DNA of 60,410 nt from Chitinophaga pinensis (GTDB taxonomy: Bacteria; Bacteroidota; Bacteroidia; 2-12-FULL-35-15), in the NCBI GenBank assembly GCA_945885475.1, contig CAMCYR010000014.1, positions 1 through 60,410 of the forward strand, written 5' to 3'. Position numbers and translations under genes: made by a program. Of the stretch, positions 9,598-17,851 are shown piece after piece; within the stretch, counting starts at the first letter, position 1, and each line of letters starts with the position of its first letter. A model generated the notes under the pieces. It saw only the letters and a program-made list of their open reading frames with translations. It made no database searches and had not been told where the DNA came from.

Positions 9598-10941
9598 ATG
9601 ATACCCAAACAGCTTCCAGTCGGTAAACAGTTAGCCTATTCTTTCGGGATGATGGGCTGGAGCGTAATGGTCAATTTGATCAGTGTCATTCTGATCTACT
9701 TATATCTTCCGCCATCAGGTAGTGGTTTGCCTAATTTAATTACACAAGTATCTGTTTTTGGTATCTTTAATGTGATTGCGATCATTACTTCAGGGGGGCG
9801 GATCATTGATGCTGTTTATGATCCTTTTATTGCTCAATTCAGCGATAGCAGTGCAAATCCAAAAGGAAGAAGAATTCCATTGATGAGAGCAGCAATTCTT
9901 CCTTCTCTTATATTTTGTTTTTTTGTTTTTTATCCTCTGACGACACAAGAAAGCACGGCCAATATCGTATGGTTGGTTATTGTTTTGATCTGTTTCTATA
10001 TCTCTTCAACAACATATATTATTCCTTATAATGCTTTGTTGCCAGAGTTAGCGCCAACATCAGATTCTAAAGTTAAGTTAGCAACCTGGCAATCCATCGG
10101 ATATGTTTTCGGTATTGCTATCGCATCCAATGCATTTAATCTGACCGATCTTTTGCAACGTTCTTTCGGCTTTGAAACCCGATTAGCAGCGCTTCAGTGT
10201 ACGGTTTTATTGATGTGTATCTTAGCGGCTATTTTTATGGCAATTCCTGCTTTTGCAATTGATGAAAAAAAATATTGTATTGGAAAGCCTAGTAAAGTTC
10301 CATTAAGAGCAGCACTGAAGCAAACCTTGTCTAATAAGAATTTCTTGTTTTTTATTGTTGCAGATTTCTCTTACTTTATTGCTGTTACAATCATTACTTC
10401 CGGATTGTTATATTTTGTGAGTGTTTTATTGAGATTACCCGAAACATTAGGAAATAAATTGATGATCACGATGGTTCTTGTCTCCTTTCTTTTCTATCCT
10501 GTAGTAAATTATCTCTCTAAAAAAGTTGGTAAGAAAATACTTGTAATTGTTTCATTCCTGTTGCTTTCTGTTGTGTTTTTAGCGATTTATTTTTTAGGTA
10601 AAGGGGAGATGGACGCCTATCTTCAAATTTATTTACTGATTGTATTGGCTTCTATTCCATTGGCTTCATTGAATATTTTACCAAATGCAATTCTAGCGGA
10701 GATCATCGAAAAAGATACATTGGATACAGCAAGTAATAAAGAAGGGATCTATTTTGCTGTTAGATATTTTTTTGTAAAAATTGCACAGACATTTGGAATG
10801 GCTTTGTTTGCGATGTTTTTGCTGTATGGTAAAGATGTAGGAAACGATCTCGGAATCAGATTGTCCGGTATTCTTGGTTTTATACTTTGCCTTACTGCTG
10901 CTCTTATTTTTACGCGTTTTAAAGAAAAGGGTCCTTCTTAA
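9598..10941 (+). CDS. GPH/MFS-type transporter
   Basis: A 447-residue protein with about twelve transmembrane segments. The opening PVGKQLAYSFGMMGWSVM and the loop GRIIDAVYDPFIAQFSDSSANPKGRRIPLM match the glycoside-pentoside-hexuronide:cation symporter (GPH) branch of the major facilitator superfamily, including its conserved Asp-Pro and GRR loop. GPH proteins usually co-transport sugars with Na+ or H+, but members with other cargo exist. It converges on the lipid-modification operon with only one base between the two stop codons. GPH-like transporters are found near CFA/DUF1365/flavoprotein gene sets in other bacteria as I recall them, so a lipid-related or lipid-export role should be kept open. 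Confidence 0.88.
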   Translation: MIPKQLPVGKQLAYSFGMMGWSVMVNLISVILIYLYLPPSGSGLPNLITQVSVFGIFNVIAIITSGGRIIDAVYDPFIAQFSDSSANPKGRRIPLMRAAILPSLIFCFFVFYPLTTQESTANIVWLVIVLICFYISSTTYIIPYNALLPELAPTSDSKVKLATWQSIGYVFGIAIASNAFNLTDLLQRSFGFETRLAALQCTVLLMCILAAIFMAIPAFAIDEKKYCIGKPSKVPLRAALKQTLSNKNFLFFIVADFSYFIAVTIITSGLLYFVSVLLRLPETLGNKLMITMVLVSFLFYPVVNYLSKKVGKKILVIVSFLLLSVVFLAIYFLGKGEMDAYLQIYLLIVLASIPLASLNILPNAILAEIIEKDTLDTASNKEGIYFAVRYFFVKIAQTFGMALFAMFLLYGKDVGNDLGIRLSGILGFILCLTAALIFTRFKEKGPS

Positions 10942-10942
10942 A

Positions 10943-12178
10943 TTATCTATTTGTATTATTTGGACGTGAATAGATCATCTGCATCACATTAATGTTGCGC
11001 ATCTCGAACGCTGCTTCACAATATGAAAAGTAGTAATTCCATTTCCGAATAAAATGATCGTCAAACTTTAGTTTTTTTACTTCTGTCAAATTCTTGTTGA
11101 ATTGATCGCGCCAGATGGATAATGTTTTAGCATAATGCAATCCGATGTCTTTTAGATCAACCAACGTTAAATTCCCTGTATTGTTGATTGCTTTGTTGAT
11201 TGCCGCAACAGAAGGAAGGAGGGATCCCGGGAAAATATGCTTCTGGATCCAGTCCACTTCGCTTGATATATTTTCGTAACGTGAATCCGGACAAGTAATT
11301 ACCTGCATCGCAAGGATGCCGTCCTTCTTTAAAAGATCAGTACATTTTTTAAAGTACACATCTAAAAATTTGTGTCCGACCGCTTCCAGCATTTCAATCG
11401 AAACAATTTTATCGAACTGCCCTTCAAGTAAACGATAGTCTTTTAGTACAACCTTAATTTTATGGGAAAGTTTTTCTTTTTCAATCCGTTCGATAGCTAA
11501 TTTGTACTGTTCTTCTGAAATTGTTGCTGTTGTTACTTTACAGCCGTATTTCTTGGCGATATGAATTGCATTTCCTCCCCAGCCAGTTCCGATTTCGAGC
11601 ACATGATCTGTCGCTTGTAAATTCAATTGTTTGCACAATCTGTCATATTTTTCTTCTTGCGCTTCTTGCAATGAAATCCCTTCTTCTTTAAAATAAGCAG
11701 AAGAATAGGTCATTGACGGATCAAGGAAAAGTGCGAAAAAATCATTATTCAAATCGTAGTGTTCTGAAATGTTCTTACGTGAACCGCTTAAACTATTTGC
11801 TCTTTTGAAATGGACAACTTTGTTAAATACCTTTAGGATGTTCAATGCCAGACTTTGCGTATTATTTCCGGAAACAGTTGGCGCGTTTTCAATGTTTAGA
11901 ATTACCCATTTTATAACATCTGTAATGTTATTTGTATCCCAATCACCATCAACAAATGATTCGCCAAATCCGATATCGCCATATAATAAGCAACGTCTGA
12001 AAAAAGTAGTATTACTGATTGAAATATTTGCAACAATTTCATTCCCTCCACCGATTTGAATCGATTCACCGGATGGCATCGTAATGTTTAGGGTTCCTGC
12101 ATTCATTTTTGAAAGCATTTCCAATATCACTCTTTCGTAAAAATTTCTTTTTATGCTATTTACAATTGCTGTAGACAT
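10943..12178 (-). CDS. cfa: Cyclopropane-fatty-acyl-phospholipid synthase
   Basis: A 411-residue SAM-dependent enzyme that methylates the double bond of phospholipid acyl chains, making cyclopropane or methyl-branched products. It has the extended N-terminal domain of true CFA synthases (residues 1-130), then the SAM-binding VLEIGTGWGG (about residue 195), YSSAYF before it, and VSIEMLEAVG after it, the family's conserved Glu region. Length is a little above the E. coli enzyme. It is the last gene of the minus-strand operon, 18 bases after DUF1365. A second CFA-like gene in the same operon is shorter and distinct, suggesting different steps. Confidence 0.94.
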   Translation of the reverse strand: MSTAIVNSIKRNFYERVILEMLSKMNAGTLNITMPSGESIQIGGGNEIVANISISNTTFFRRCLLYGDIGFGESFVDGDWDTNNITDVIKWVILNIENAPTVSGNNTQSLALNILKVFNKVVHFKRANSLSGSRKNISEHYDLNNDFFALFLDPSMTYSSAYFKEEGISLQEAQEEKYDRLCKQLNLQATDHVLEIGTGWGGNAIHIAKKYGCKVTTATISEEQYKLAIERIEKEKLSHKIKVVLKDYRLLEGQFDKIVSIEMLEAVGHKFLDVYFKKCTDLLKKDGILAMQVITCPDSRYENISSEVDWIQKHIFPGSLLPSVAAINKAINNTGNLTLVDLKDIGLHYAKTLSIWRDQFNKNLTEVKKLKFDDHFIRKWNYYFSYCEAAFEMRNINVMQMIYSRPNNTNR

Positions 12179-12196
12179 ACCTGTGAACTTTTTTTA

Positions 12197-13000
12197 TTAA
12201 TATTTTCTTCTGAATACCTCTTTTTGTAACTCTTGGTCTTCACTTTTTTTATGGTAAGGAATTTTCTTTAGCCAAAGCAGTATGGCGTTCCAGTGAATTA
12301 ATGTTATGATTTTTAATGTTATGAACGGAAAACGTATACTGTACCAAGCTAAATTTAAATTGGATAATACTTTTTTTGTTCCGCTGAGTGTGCTAATGAA
12401 AAAGCGAACCTCCTTTTTATAATCATCAATTCGTATGTTTAATTTTTCATCAGGCACAGTCAGGTTAAAATCAAAATTGGTGTCGTGGTCAATAAATGGG
12501 GATACGTAAAAGTATTTAGTTGTGTTCAGGTGGAATTTATTTTCAGATAAATTGTTCCTGCTGAGCAAAAAAGGTTTTATCTCACCAAAGGTATTTCCAA
12601 TCTCAGCAACAACACAAAGTGGTAAATTCTTTTCATCAAAACAATAGTAAAATGATACCGGATTAAAATTGTATCCTAACACATTTAAATTTGTAAGTAG
12701 CATTATTTTTCCACTACCTATTTCAATATTATTTTGTGCCAAATACATGGAGATTTGCTCCTTGATATTTTTTTTTGTGTCAGGCATTTCGAGAGGAAGC
12801 TGTATATGCTCGTTATTCCTAAGGCTAAAAAAATTAAATTTATTTATACTGAACATCCATAAATGTTTTCTCAGCATATCCACTTCATCCAGATCGATAT
12901 AAAACATAAACACCTTGTAGTTGAACCTGTGTTTCTTTGGTTCAAACCGGTGATGCATCACGTTTGCTTTATAGAGACAGGAATTCATAATAGCTTGCAA
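12197..13000 (-). CDS. DUF1365 family protein
   Basis: A 267-residue protein of the DUF1365 family. The start YKANVMHHRFEPKKHRFNYKVFMFYIDLDE and the central LTNLNVLGYNFNPVSFYYCF are diagnostic: the RF..HrF.Y.vf...lDL opening and the NPVSfyyc motif. The biochemical function is not established; the family occurs almost always with an amine-oxidase-like flavoprotein and a CFA synthase, exactly as here. The ATG overlaps the 3' end of the upstream flavoprotein gene by 16 bases, so the two are almost certainly translationally coupled. Its placement argues for a step in acyl-chain modification. Confidence 0.93.
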   Translation of the reverse strand: MQAIMNSCLYKANVMHHRFEPKKHRFNYKVFMFYIDLDEVDMLRKHLWMFSINKFNFFSLRNNEHIQLPLEMPDTKKNIKEQISMYLAQNNIEIGSGKIMLLTNLNVLGYNFNPVSFYYCFDEKNLPLCVVAEIGNTFGEIKPFLLSRNNLSENKFHLNTTKYFYVSPFIDHDTNFDFNLTVPDEKLNIRIDDYKKEVRFFISTLSGTKKVLSNLNLAWYSIRFPFITLKIITLIHWNAILLWLKKIPYHKKSEDQELQKEVFRRKY

Positions 13001-14229
13001 AGGTTAACTGCAGAGGCATAAGCATCTTCGTGAAAACCATATTTAAAATAGCTTCCGCAGAAGTAAAGCGGTCCTGTTGCATTTAATTTATGGAGTTCGT
13101 CTTGTGCTTTCATCGCAGGAACATCAAATAATGGATGCTCGTATTCAATTTCTTTGATGATCTTATCTTTATCAATAGAGTCGGGGATTGCATTGATTGA
13201 AACAAAATAGTTTTTCTTTTCAGATACCCCTTGTAGTTTATTCATCCAATATATTGTGCTGGGCACTTGTATTCCATTCTTTTTTTCAATCCGATAATTC
13301 CAGCTGCTCCATACTTTCTTCGTTTTAGGCATAATAGATTCATCAGTATGAACAGTAGCGATATTTTTTTGATATTGAAAAACGGATAATAATCTTTTTT
13401 CATCAGCTGTTGGCTGCTCCAAAATTTTCAATGATTGATTGGCATGACAGGCAAATATTACTTTGTCGAAGGAGTGTTTATTTCCATCTTTTGTAATAAC
13501 AATTGCCTTGTTCTCTTCTTTCAGAACGTTTACAACGCCATTGTTGATTTGAATTTTATCTTTAAAAGGTTCGATCAGTAATTTGCGATACGATTGGCTG
13601 CCATTTTCCAGTGTATACCATTGATGCTGTGTGTCGAGTCCTAAGAATCCATGATTTTTAAAAAAGCGAACGAGTGTTACAATGGGGAAGTTCAGCATTT
13701 CTTCCATTGGTGTCGACCAAACAGCAGAACTCATCGGAATAAGATATTTCCATAGCATATCGTCCCCATAGTTGAATGCTTTGATGTATTCTTTTAAAGA
13801 ATAGTTTTCAAATTCAGGATCGTTCAGGATTTTTATGCTCTCCTTATTGAATCGTGTGATTTGAAAAAGCATTCTGATGTAGCGAATGTTGAAAATGTTT
13901 TTACGCTGTGCAAATAATCCATCTATTCCCGAACCGCAATACTCTAAACTTGTTTCGGTATGCTGAACACTAAAAGACATGTCCGTTTTTTTTATAGGTG
14001 CTTTTATCTCTTCAAATAATTTGCAAAGATTAGGATAGGTTTGGAAGTTAAATACCATGAATCCTGTGTCCATAAATACCGGTTTGCCTTCTTCATCCAC
14101 AGTTATTGTATTGGTATGTCCGCCAATATAATCAGCTTCTTCAAAAATAGTAAGGTCATACTTTTTTTGCAGCAAATGTGCACAACCCATTCCCGCAATT
14201 CCAGTTCCTATGATTGCTAATTTTTCCAT
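12985..14229 (-). CDS. Flavin amine-oxidase-like FAD/NAD(P) oxidoreductase
   Basis: A 414-residue flavoprotein. It opens with the FAD-binding Rossmann motif AIIGTGIAGMGCAHLL (residues 5-20) followed by the Glu of the beta2 strand (FEEADYIGGHTNTI), and ends with the FAD-closing YFCGSYFKYGFHEDAYASAV. The VDTGFMVFNFQTYP-like segment (here MDTGFMVFNFQTYP) is typical of the version that accompanies DUF1365 and CFA synthase. Related enzymes in Rhodobacter-type clusters take part in oxidation of methylated fatty acids; for this gene the reaction is inference. It is 19 bases downstream of the CFA-like methyltransferase and overlaps DUF1365. Confidence 0.93.
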   Translation of the reverse strand: MEKLAIIGTGIAGMGCAHLLQKKYDLTIFEEADYIGGHTNTITVDEEGKPVFMDTGFMVFNFQTYPNLCKLFEEIKAPIKKTDMSFSVQHTETSLEYCGSGIDGLFAQRKNIFNIRYIRMLFQITRFNKESIKILNDPEFENYSLKEYIKAFNYGDDMLWKYLIPMSSAVWSTPMEEMLNFPIVTLVRFFKNHGFLGLDTQHQWYTLENGSQSYRKLLIEPFKDKIQINNGVVNVLKEENKAIVITKDGNKHSFDKVIFACHANQSLKILEQPTADEKRLLSVFQYQKNIATVHTDESIMPKTKKVWSSWNYRIEKKNGIQVPSTIYWMNKLQGVSEKKNYFVSINAIPDSIDKDKIIKEIEYEHPLFDVPAMKAQDELHKLNATGPLYFCGSYFKYGFHEDAYASAVNLCKLL

Positions 14230-14248
14230 TTTATTGTTGAACTAAAAA

Positions 14249-15283
14249 TCAGGATTGTTTTTTTGTAAATAAATAATGACTCACGATCCATTCTTCACCA
14301 TTATTATATCCCCACAATTCGGCACAAGCCATGAAGAACAGCCTCCAATAAACCCACCATTTCACAGCTTGATCTTTTCCGTATGTGCTTTCAAACAATG
14401 GCATAATTTGCGATTTATTCTTATCCATATTTTGCAGCCAAGATTCCGATGTTTTGCTGTAATGTAATCCACTCACATGCCAATGTTTTTCAATACTTAA
14501 ATGCTCGTTAAAATACAAGAGTAAATCGTCGCATGGCATAATTCCTCCCGTAAAAAAATACTTACTCATCCAATCCGTTTCATCGAGTACTTCAAATTTA
14601 TAGGCAAAATCTTTGTGTGTGAAAATATGAACAAATAATTTCCCGTTTATTTTTAAGCAATCCGCTATTTTATGCATCAATTTTTGATAGTTGCGCATGT
14701 GTTCAAACATTTCAACGGATACAACTCTGTCGAATTTCTTTTCTATAGTAAAGTCGTTGATATTTACCGTAATTATAGTAAGATTTTTTATCCCACGTAA
14801 TTGCGCTTGTTCGTCAATATAGATTTTTTGAGTCTTTGAGTTTGATACGGCTGTGATGCTACTTTGTGGATATTTCTTCGCCATGTAAAGAGATAGAGAA
14901 CCCCATCCGCATCCGAGTTCCAAAATATCTTGACCGTCTGTCAATTCCGCTCGCGAGCAGGTGATTTCAAGCATGTCATTCTCAGACGTATCGATATCGA
15001 GTACTCCTTCATTCCAATAACCACTGCTGTATTTTAAATTACTTCCTAAACAAAATTTGTAAAATGCAGTAGGAACTTCATAATGTTGCTCGTTTGCCTC
15101 AGCAGTATTTATAGCAATGGGTGATTCTTTCAACTCCGCTATCAGGTTCATTAGATGAGCCTGTTGAAGTTCATCGGTTTCTTTCTTCTCCTGGTGCAAA
15201 CGTTCTTTTAACAATTTCCTGATACCCAAACGCAGAGCGAAATCAGGTACCTTGTTTTTTTCTAATAAGGAGTCGTACCACAT
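14249..15283 (-). CDS. CFA-like / coclaurine N-methyltransferase-like SAM methyltransferase
   Basis: A 344-residue SAM methyltransferase of the CFA superfamily, shorter at the N-terminus than the other copy in this operon. Its first 60 residues (MWYDSLLEKNKVPDFALRLG, then IRKLLKERL) are a helical segment like that in coclaurine N-methyltransferase-like proteins. The catalytic core is clear: YEVPTAFYKFCLG, LKYSSGYW, and SAM-binding ILELGCGWGSLSLYMA (about residue 120), then VSVEMFEHMRNY. Likely to methylate an unsaturated acyl chain or another lipid-linked substrate; the family also includes N-methyltransferases, so the acceptor is open. Part of the six-gene minus-strand operon, between DUF1295 and the flavoprotein. 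Confidence 0.9.
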   Translation of the reverse strand: MWYDSLLEKNKVPDFALRLGIRKLLKERLHQEKKETDELQQAHLMNLIAELKESPIAINTAEANEQHYEVPTAFYKFCLGSNLKYSSGYWNEGVLDIDTSENDMLEITCSRAELTDGQDILELGCGWGSLSLYMAKKYPQSSITAVSNSKTQKIYIDEQAQLRGIKNLTIITVNINDFTIEKKFDRVVSVEMFEHMRNYQKLMHKIADCLKINGKLFVHIFTHKDFAYKFEVLDETDWMSKYFFTGGIMPCDDLLLYFNEHLSIEKHWHVSGLHYSKTSESWLQNMDKNKSQIMPLFESTYGKDQAVKWWVYWRLFFMACAELWGYNNGEEWIVSHYLFTKKQS

Positions 15284-15328
15284 AGTTATATTTATGAGTT
15301 TCCGATGTTTAACAAATCGGGATTTACT

Positions 15329-16120
15329 TTATTTATTTTTTTTGAACCAGGGAATAAACACGTTGGTTGTACGCTGATATTCTTTGTAAAGTTCGCCTTT
15401 AGAACGAATAGATTGTTCCTCAGTCATGGGTATTCCGGTTACTTTGAAAATTAATAATCCAATTACAAGCGGACAAACAATAGCGATCCATCCATATGGA
15501 CTCGGGATTGCCAAAATAAATACGGAAATCCAAAGCATCAATTGAAAAAAATAGTTGGGATGACGGGAGTAATTCCAGAAGCCCGCTTCGCAAACTTTTC
15601 CTTTGTTAGAAGGATCTTTTTTGAATTGTTGCAATTGAAAGTCTGAAAGTCCCTCTCCGATTATCGCGAGGAGCCATAATCCCGCTCCGGTATATTCTAT
15701 GAATGAAAGATTAGGTTGCGGATTTATAGCGATTATGAAAAAAGGAATAGCAAGAAATACGTTCGATAATGCTTGCATTTGAAAAAACACAAAAAATTTT
15801 AAATTGGTATTTGGAGCCCATTCTGCACGTAATTGTTTGTATCGTCCTTCTTCCTGATCCAAGTGCGAACCTACCCGAATAAGCAAATATATTCCTAGTC
15901 GCAAACTCCATAATGCGGTTAAAATGCAAACCATATTTTTTCTTGCGTCCATACCATCAGCAAGAAACCCAATGACGATGGCAATAAATAAAAAATTAAA
16001 GGCCCATAGAATATCAACAATGCCTGCATTTTTGATACGATAAGCAACGATCCATGTAAGTGACATGACAGTTGAAACAACAGCAAAAGAAATGAGCGGT
16101 AATTGTATTACCTGGTTCAT
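15329..16120 (-). CDS. DUF1295 membrane protein (steroid 5-alpha-reductase fold)
   Basis: A 263-residue protein with about seven hydrophobic segments. The C-terminal half carries the family hallmark GEGLSDFQLQQFKKDPSN followed by GFWNYSRHPNYFFQLMLW, the conserved NADPH-site region shared with steroid 5-alpha reductases and isoprenylcysteine methyltransferases. DUF1295 proteins are predicted membrane-bound reductases of carbon-carbon double bonds, fitting a role next to a desaturase. Its start overlaps the desaturase stop by four bases (ATGA), showing translational coupling. The exact substrate is unknown. Confidence 0.92.
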   Translation of the reverse strand: MNQVIQLPLISFAVVSTVMSLTWIVAYRIKNAGIVDILWAFNFLFIAIVIGFLADGMDARKNMVCILTALWSLRLGIYLLIRVGSHLDQEEGRYKQLRAEWAPNTNLKFFVFFQMQALSNVFLAIPFFIIAINPQPNLSFIEYTGAGLWLLAIIGEGLSDFQLQQFKKDPSNKGKVCEAGFWNYSRHPNYFFQLMLWISVFILAIPSPYGWIAIVCPLVIGLLIFKVTGIPMTEEQSIRSKGELYKEYQRTTNVFIPWFKKNK

Positions 16121-16845
16121 TGTTTACGAATTTTAATAACTCCAATTGCGTTCAGCGCCAAAATAACAGGAAAGGTAGGGTCAAATTCAAACCATTTTCT
16201 TGAAAAATTCAAGTTATTCGGACTTTTATGATGATTGTTTTGAAATAATTCACCTAACATCAAAAAATCAATAGGAAGAGAGTTTTTACTTTTGTCGTTA
16301 TTCTCATAATTAGAATAGCCGTATTTGTGCCCGCACCAATTCACAATAGCGCCATGAACAGGTCCCATAAGGAAGTGAATCGGCAGAAGTAAATACTGCC
16401 ACAAAGAAGTAGCAAAATAAAAATAAAACAAGAAATAAAGCACTCCAAAGCCAATTCTTACAGGCCACATATCACTTATTTTATCTATTGATGGCCAAAC
16501 AGGGAAATCACCACGAAACGCTTTTTCAGGTACCACTTTTTCAGATACAAAATCGAAATATATTTTTTTTGTGTGAAGCATCATACCGAAAACATCTTTG
16601 AAAAAATGCGGTGAATGAGGGTCTTTCTCTGTGTCACTATACGTATGATGCATGCGATGTAATATGGCATATCCTCTTGGATTTAAGAAGGAAGATCCTT
16701 GCGTGAGAAACGTTAAAAAATAAAAGAATTTCTCCCAAAACGGATTCATCGTAAACATTTTGTGAGAAGAGTAACGGTGCAAGAAAAAGGTTTGACAAAA
16801 CAATGAAAGAAACCAGTGTGCAATAAAAAACAGTAAGATGTACAT
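16117..16845 (-). CDS. Fatty-acid desaturase (acyl-CoA desaturase family)
   Basis: A 242-residue integral-membrane di-iron enzyme that introduces a double bond in an acyl chain. Three histidine boxes are visible: HRYSSH (residues 24-29), HRMHH (residues 65-69, after LHRMHHTYSDTEKDPHSP), and NNHHKSPNN near residue 205. This is shorter than typical stearoyl-CoA desaturases but normal for the compact bacterial form. It is the first gene of the six-gene operon, immediately after a good Bacteroidota promoter. It would supply the unsaturated chains that the CFA-type enzymes downstream modify. Confidence 0.93.
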   Translation of the reverse strand: MYILLFFIAHWFLSLFCQTFFLHRYSSHKMFTMNPFWEKFFYFLTFLTQGSSFLNPRGYAILHRMHHTYSDTEKDPHSPHFFKDVFGMMLHTKKIYFDFVSEKVVPEKAFRGDFPVWPSIDKISDMWPVRIGFGVLYFLFYFYFATSLWQYLLLPIHFLMGPVHGAIVNWCGHKYGYSNYENNDKSKNSLPIDFLMLGELFQNNHHKSPNNLNFSRKWFEFDPTFPVILALNAIGVIKIRKQ

Positions 16846-16898
16846 AGTCGGTTTTTTTTAATAAAATTTATGTAAAAGTATTCAAATTAAAAATATAA

Positions 16899-16929
16899 CA
16901 AATTTAATGGTGAAAATGTTTTAGAGCAA
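16899..16929 (-). promoter_or_regulatory. Promoter of the lipid-modification operon
   Basis: On the minus strand, TTG (16929-16927) is followed after 20 bases by TAAATTTG (16906-16899), matching the Bacteroidota -33/-7 pair. Transcription would start near 16892, leaving about 47 bases before the desaturase ATG. Confidence 0.6.
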
Positions 16930-16970
16930 GTGTTATTATTATCTTTACACATAATCATACAAATTTAAAG

Positions 16971-17846
16971 ATGGATTTAAGTAAATTAAAAAAGCGCCCT
17001 TCCTATCCTTTCGAGACAATAGCTGTTGCTATTTCATTTTCTCCCAGTTGTCAGTCCCTGTTAGCCGAGGCGAAACGTTTGTCGGATGTCTTGGGAGCCT
17101 CCTTGCTTTTGTTGCATATTGGAGATCAAACCCCTGAAAAAGAGCAGAAATTGGATTCAATTATGGACACTGTTGGGGTGGACCCTAAGCGTTCACGTGT
17201 GATTTGGATGGAAGGCGATCCCGTTGATACGATTTTGAAATTATGCAAGCTGAATATCGTCGATCTGCTTGTGCTGGGTGCCCTTGAAAAAGAAAATATA
17301 CTTAAGTTTTATCTTGGTTCCATTGCAAGAAATATCAGCAGAAAAGCAAAATGTTCGGTGCTGTTGCTCACAAATCCATCAGATGAGCCGATGAAACTGA
17401 AAAAAATAGTTGTAAATGGTGTTGAAAATCCGAAGACAATACACACCATAAATACCTCTTTATATCTAGCCAAGCACTTAAAAGTGAAAGACCTTACCAT
17501 TGTAAAAGAAGTTGACATATCTGGTATTGCTATGGCTATTGCTGATAATACAACGGCACCCCAGACAAAAGAAATTAAAAAGAATATTACAGACGAGTCT
17601 GAAGAAACCCTCCAGATGATCATTGATAAATGTGATATCGGGGAAATTAACGTGACAGATAAAATAATTAAAGGGAAGCCTGGTTATGCCATTAGTAAAT
17701 TTGCTAAAGATAAGCGGGCAGATCTTTTGGTGATTAATTCCCCAGACACACATTTGAATGTATTTGATAGGATTTTTACACATGATATAGAATATATATT
17801 AGCTGATTTACCATGTAATGTTTTAATTATACACTCTCGCGTTTAA
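16971..17846 (+). CDS. Tandem universal stress protein (UspA, two domains)
   Basis: A 291-residue cytoplasmic protein made of two Usp domains (about residues 12-135 and 145-291). The first half has the alternation YPFETIAVAISFSPSCQSLL..LLLLHIG and the nucleotide-site segment LVLGALEKENILKFYLGS; the second half ends in ADLLVINSPDTHLN..CNVLIIH, with a degraded nucleotide loop. So perhaps only the first domain binds ATP. Usp proteins respond to starvation and stress. The stop is five bases from the start of the antiporter gene, so the two are co-transcribed, which suggests regulation of ion transport. Confidence 0.92.
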   Translation: MDLSKLKKRPSYPFETIAVAISFSPSCQSLLAEAKRLSDVLGASLLLLHIGDQTPEKEQKLDSIMDTVGVDPKRSRVIWMEGDPVDTILKLCKLNIVDLLVLGALEKENILKFYLGSIARNISRKAKCSVLLLTNPSDEPMKLKKIVVNGVENPKTIHTINTSLYLAKHLKVKDLTIVKEVDISGIAMAIADNTTAPQTKEIKKNITDESEETLQMIIDKCDIGEINVTDKIIKGKPGYAISKFAKDKRADLLVINSPDTHLNVFDRIFTHDIEYILADLPCNVLIIHSRV

Positions 17847-17851
17847 ATTAT

